A DNA stretch of 64,000 bases, from the NCBI RefSeq assembly GCF_027913035.1, contig NZ_CP115776.1, forward strand, positions 62,001 through 126,000, in the 5' to 3' direction. Position numbers and translations under genes: made by a program. Shown one piece after another: positions 61,507 through 64,000 of this stretch. This stretch comes from Paracoccus albus. GTDB taxonomy: Bacteria; Pseudomonadota; Alphaproteobacteria; Rhodobacterales; Rhodobacteraceae. Position 1 is the stretch's first letter. Each line of letters begins with the position of its first letter. The notes below the pieces were generated by a model that was not told the origin of the DNA, made no database searches, and saw nothing but the letters and a program-made list of their open reading frames with translations.

Positions 61507-62019
61507 ATGAAGTCTTGGATGCCTATGCTGGCCGCCGGCCTTGCTGCCCTGATCGGCGGGCTTTTCGCACTTATCAACCCGACAGGCGCGGCGGTAACGA
61601 CAGTGACGCTGGTGGGGTGGGCGCTGATCATCGTCGCTGCCTTGCAAGGCTGGGCGGCGTGGAAATCCCTGACCACGGGCGCGCGCATCCGCTCTGGCGC
61701 GATTGCGGCGGTTGCACTTTTGCTGGCGCTGTTTCTGTTTTTCGGCGACCCCGCGCAAAGCAGACTGCTGCGCATCGTGATCGTTTTGCTGCTGCTGGCC
61801 TCTGGTGCTGCCAAAATATATGCGGCGCAAGCGATGAAGGGTGAGCAGAATATGCCGCTGGTCGTCGGCGCGGGCGGCGTCTCACTGTTTCTTGGCCTTG
61901 TCCTGATGATCGGGCTGAACCCCAATTTCGGTGTGCTGCTGGGCATCGAGCTTCTGGCCACGGGGCTGGGCCTTGTCCTGATGGGCATGTTCCGGCGGAC
62001 CCATCCCGCCATCACCTGA
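61507..62019 (+). CDS. HdeD family membrane protein (DUF308)
   Basis: 170-aa protein with six short transmembrane helices arranged as three DUF308 pairs (AAGLAALIGGLFALINPTGA; VGWALIIVAALQGWAAW; LGLVLMIGLNPNFGVLLGIE are samples). HdeD-type proteins are linked to acid or envelope stress in enterobacteria, but the molecular role is unclear. AAGGGAG lies just before ATG 61507. It heads a small set with a potassium channel and a ClC channel, which suggests a shared role in ion or pH balance. Confidence 0.85.
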   Translation: MKSWMPMLAAGLAALIGGLFALINPTGAAVTTVTLVGWALIIVAALQGWAAWKSLTTGARIRSGAIAAVALLLALFLFFGDPAQSRLLRIVIVLLLLASGAAKIYAAQAMKGEQNMPLVVGAGGVSLFLGLVLMIGLNPNFGVLLGIELLATGLGLVLMGMFRRTHPAIT

Positions 62020-62036
62020 AACGGCAGGAGACACCA

Positions 62037-62390
62037 TTGCTGAGGTTGCTGCGTCATATTGCTGGCGGGATCGGTGATATATTCAGCGGCATCCGCGCCG
62101 CCTTTGCCAGCAGGCAGGTCCGTTTCCTGATTGCGCTGACCGGCCTGCTGATCGCAGGTGCGTCGGTCTTTTACCACTGGGTCGAGGGTTGGGGCTGGAT
62201 TGATGCAATCTACTTTTCGGTCATCACGATCTCTACCGTCGGCTATGGCGACTTCGCCCCCCAAACTGCGATCGGCAAGCTGTTCACCAGTGGCTATGTC
62301 CTGTGCGGGTTGGGCCTGTTCGTGACCACAGCAACAGCGATTGGTGACAGCATCGTCAGGCGCGCAGATCACCGAACGGACAAAGAATGA
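62037..62390 (+). CDS. Two-helix potassium channel subunit
   Basis: 117-aa ion channel subunit of the KcsA-like 2TM type. The selectivity filter is TVGYGDF, preceded by the pore helix (WIDAIYFSVITIS) and flanked by transmembrane helices at about residues 28-47 and 85-105. No cytosolic RCK or ligand domain is present, so gating may be by pH or voltage-independent. The start is a TTG at 62037 with a very good GGCAGGAG seven bases upstream; no ATG fits. It overlaps the ClC gene by 4 bases (ATGA). Confidence 0.85.
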   Translation: MLRLLRHIAGGIGDIFSGIRAAFASRQVRFLIALTGLLIAGASVFYHWVEGWGWIDAIYFSVITISTVGYGDFAPQTAIGKLFTSGYVLCGLGLFVTTATAIGDSIVRRADHRTDKE

Positions 62391-63553
62391 GAATGGCGTT
62401 CCTCGCAGCGATATACGGGCTTGTCGCTGGCATCATTGCCGCGATTGTGCTGTGGCTGATGGGTCTCGTCTCTGGCCTTGTGTGGTCCGGGCCCGACGCA
62501 GGGTGGTATATTTTTCTGATGATTACGGCAGGCGGTGCACTGATTGCCGCCCTGCGCCATATTCATGATGGCGAGGATCTGGCAGCGCAGATCACCGAGA
62601 TGCGCGACCCAAAGGCAAAAGCCCGAAAAGCGACACTGATCATGGCCGCCATGGCGATTGTCGCGGTTGGTTTTGGCGGTGCTATCGGGCCAGAGGCGGG
62701 GATTCTTGCGGTGGTTGAAACCCTGTCGATCCTGATCGGCTATCGTCTTGCGCACAGCAATGCCGAGGCGCGGATGCTGGCGGAATCTGGCGTCGCGGGC
62801 GCGTTGGGTGGCCTGTATGGATCCCCGCCTGCCGGTGCGGCGATTGCGCAGGAACACCCCGAGGCACCTCGCTGGCAATTATATCTTGCCGCGCTGACGG
62901 GACTGTTCGGCTTCCTGTTTACGACAAATCACTTGCTGCCAGAGGCTTCGCTGCGCATTTCGCTGCCCGAATATGCCCCGATCCAGAATGGCAGCGATAT
63001 CCTGTTTTCCGTCGTGCCCGCGCTGCTTGGCGCGGCGGCGGGTCTGGCTTTCGTCATATTGCTTCCGGCGCTGAAGGCTTTTCTGAACGGGCTGGGCAAT
63101 ACGGTGGTGCAGACAATGGTCGGCACGCTGATCTTTGCGGCGCTTGCAAGCACGTGGCCGATCCTGCGCTTTTCCGGTCATCATGAGCTGGAGGCGATGC
63201 TTGAATGGGGCAGCCAATCCGGCATGGCCGCGTTGCTTGGTTTGTCACTGCTCAAGGCCCTTGCACTGGCGCTGTGTCTGGCTGCGGGCTGGCGGGGTGG
63301 CGCGGCATTTCCGCTGTTGTTTATCGGCGCGGCTGCCGGCGGCGCGGTTCTTTGGGTCATGCCCGATCTGCCGCCGACGCCTGCGCTTGTCGCGGGCATG
63401 GTCGCCGCGCTGAGCGCCGGGATGGGCAAACCCCTCGCCGCTGTTCTGATTGCCTTCCTGATCCTCGGCGGCGCGGCGGTCGGGCCGCTTTGTGTCGGTG
63501 CGGGCATTGGATGGGCAGCTTCTCGGCTTGTTCCGAAAGCAGAGATGCACTGA
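62387..63553 (+). CDS. ClC-type chloride channel / H+ antiporter family protein
   Basis: 388-aa polytopic protein, about 10-12 helices, shorter than the ~440 residues of typical bacterial ClC. The best landmark is GGAIGPEAGILA near residue 97, equivalent to the G-K/R-E-G-P motif with the gating glutamate kept; LAESGVAGALGGLYGSPPAG and GGAAFPLLFIGAAAGG match other ClC ion-path segments. The classic first motif GSGIP is not recognisable. It starts within the stop of the K+ channel gene (ATGA), so cation and anion channels would be made together, fitting a charge-balance role with HdeD. Confidence 0.8.
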   Translation: MRMAFLAAIYGLVAGIIAAIVLWLMGLVSGLVWSGPDAGWYIFLMITAGGALIAALRHIHDGEDLAAQITEMRDPKAKARKATLIMAAMAIVAVGFGGAIGPEAGILAVVETLSILIGYRLAHSNAEARMLAESGVAGALGGLYGSPPAGAAIAQEHPEAPRWQLYLAALTGLFGFLFTTNHLLPEASLRISLPEYAPIQNGSDILFSVVPALLGAAAGLAFVILLPALKAFLNGLGNTVVQTMVGTLIFAALASTWPILRFSGHHELEAMLEWGSQSGMAALLGLSLLKALALALCLAAGWRGGAAFPLLFIGAAAGGAVLWVMPDLPPTPALVAGMVAALSAGMGKPLAAVLIAFLILGGAAVGPLCVGAGIGWAASRLVPKAEMH

Positions 63554-63563
63554 GCGTGGGCGG

Positions 63564-64000
63564 CTATTTCAGCGCCGCCAGCTCATGCGACAGGGATGAC
63601 AGCCGCTCTCGGATAAGGGCAAATTTTGCCATCCGACCATCTGCAAGTCGTCTGTCTGCCTCAACCGGCCGAACAGGTTGGTGTGAAATCGGCGCCGGCC
63701 GGTCTGTTCCTTCTGCATCAAGCGCCATATGGACCAGCCCAAGTGCCGTGCTTTCGGTTTCACGGGCGCGGGAAACGGGCTGCGGCAACAGACCAGCCAG
63801 GAAACTCAGCAAATAGTCATTCTGCGCCATCCCGCCATCGACCGAAAGCGATGTGATGGCCTGCTCTGCCGCTATTGCCTGCACGACCTCTGCCGTGCGC
63901 ATCGCCACCCCTTCCAGAAGCGCCTGCATAAGGTCGTGCGCGCCATGTTCCAGCGACATCCCGAACCATGACCCACGCGCCTTCCGATCCCAATGCGGAC
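63564..64000 (-). CDS. FGGY family carbohydrate kinase (glycerol kinase-like), C-terminal part
   Basis: Only the last ~145 codons are in the window; the frame is open to the right edge and the N-terminal half lies outside. The visible part is the second FGGY domain: ARGSWFGMSLEHGAHDL, LLEGVAMRTAEVVQAI, then SLSVDGGMAQNDYLLSFLAG with the ATP-binding GG turn, and ETESTALGLVHMAL. The pattern is near glycerol kinase, but other sugar kinases share it. It converges on the ClC gene with a 10-base gap. Confidence 0.82.
   Translation of the reverse strand, partial: PHWDRKARGSWFGMSLEHGAHDLMQALLEGVAMRTAEVVQAIAAEQAITSLSVDGGMAQNDYLLSFLAGLLPQPVSRARETESTALGLVHMALDAEGTDRPAPISHQPVRPVEADRRLADGRMAKFALIRERLSSLSHELAALK

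Overview
The window looks like chromosomal DNA of an alphaproteobacterium of the Rhodobacterales, close to Paracoccus or Rhodobacter. It is GC-rich, with densely packed operons and many 1-4 base stop/start overlaps. Supporting signs are a GTTC-N7-GTTC LexA box, an AdoCbl-dependent ribonucleotide reductase, RTX proteins ending in a Hint domain, an RskA-type anti-sigma factor, and many TRAP and ABC uptake systems. The genus is an inference. No rRNA, tRNA, CRISPR array, insertion sequence or phage was recognised.

Layout. 0-1 kb: end of an ECF sigma gene and its anti-sigma factor. 1-3.7 kb: a two-gene DNA-repair cassette (radical SAM protein and DUF4130-UdgX fusion) with a LexA box touching the first start codon. 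3.7-12.3 kb: a GntR regulator and a TRAP transporter operon with a PdxA-like dehydrogenase, a RhmD-like aldonate dehydratase, a DHDPS-family dehydratase and alpha-ketoglutarate semialdehyde dehydrogenase, together a non-phosphorylative sugar-acid route. 12.4-22.2 kb: an amino-acid ABC importer and a full hydroxyproline set (D-hydroxyproline oxidase, 4-hydroxyproline epimerase, cis- and trans-3-hydroxyproline dehydratases, a second GntR regulator and pyrroline-4-hydroxy-2-carboxylate deaminase). 22.3-26.3 kb: PutA with its divergent Lrp-type regulator.

26.3-35.2 kb: two related RTX-Hint proteins bracket a class-III aminotransferase, a SleB-like lipoprotein and an ornithine cyclodeaminase with its Lrp regulator. 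35.8-38.1 kb: class II ribonucleotide reductase. 38.2-44.6 kb: a LacI-controlled sugar ABC importer with a clan GH-J-like glycosidase. 44.9-47.4 kb: MetNIQ. 47.5-49.6 kb: two envelope proteins of unknown role. 49.7-53.8 kb: a 5-oxoproline-type operon (PxpA, PxpB-PxpC fusion, biotin carboxylase-BCCP fusion). 53.9-64 kb: a small secreted protein, a Tat-exported cyclic nucleotide phosphodiesterase, an LldD-like flavoenzyme, two alpha/beta hydrolases, an AI-2E family protein, HdeD, a K+ channel, a ClC channel and the end of an FGGY kinase.

Theme. Much of the window handles cyclic imino acids and compounds that drain to glutamate or 2-oxoglutarate: 4-hydroxyproline, both 3-hydroxyprolines, proline, ornithine (through proline) and 5-oxoproline. 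The sugar-acid pathway and 4-hydroxyproline degradation meet at one shared semialdehyde dehydrogenase, and the two parts carry similar ATACAAA-type candidate GntR operators. The most unusual items are the SOS-linked radical SAM/UdgX cassette, a proline-racemase-family enzyme with Ser/Thr at both catalytic Cys positions, the split urea-carboxylase-like operon and the paired RTX-Hint proteins.
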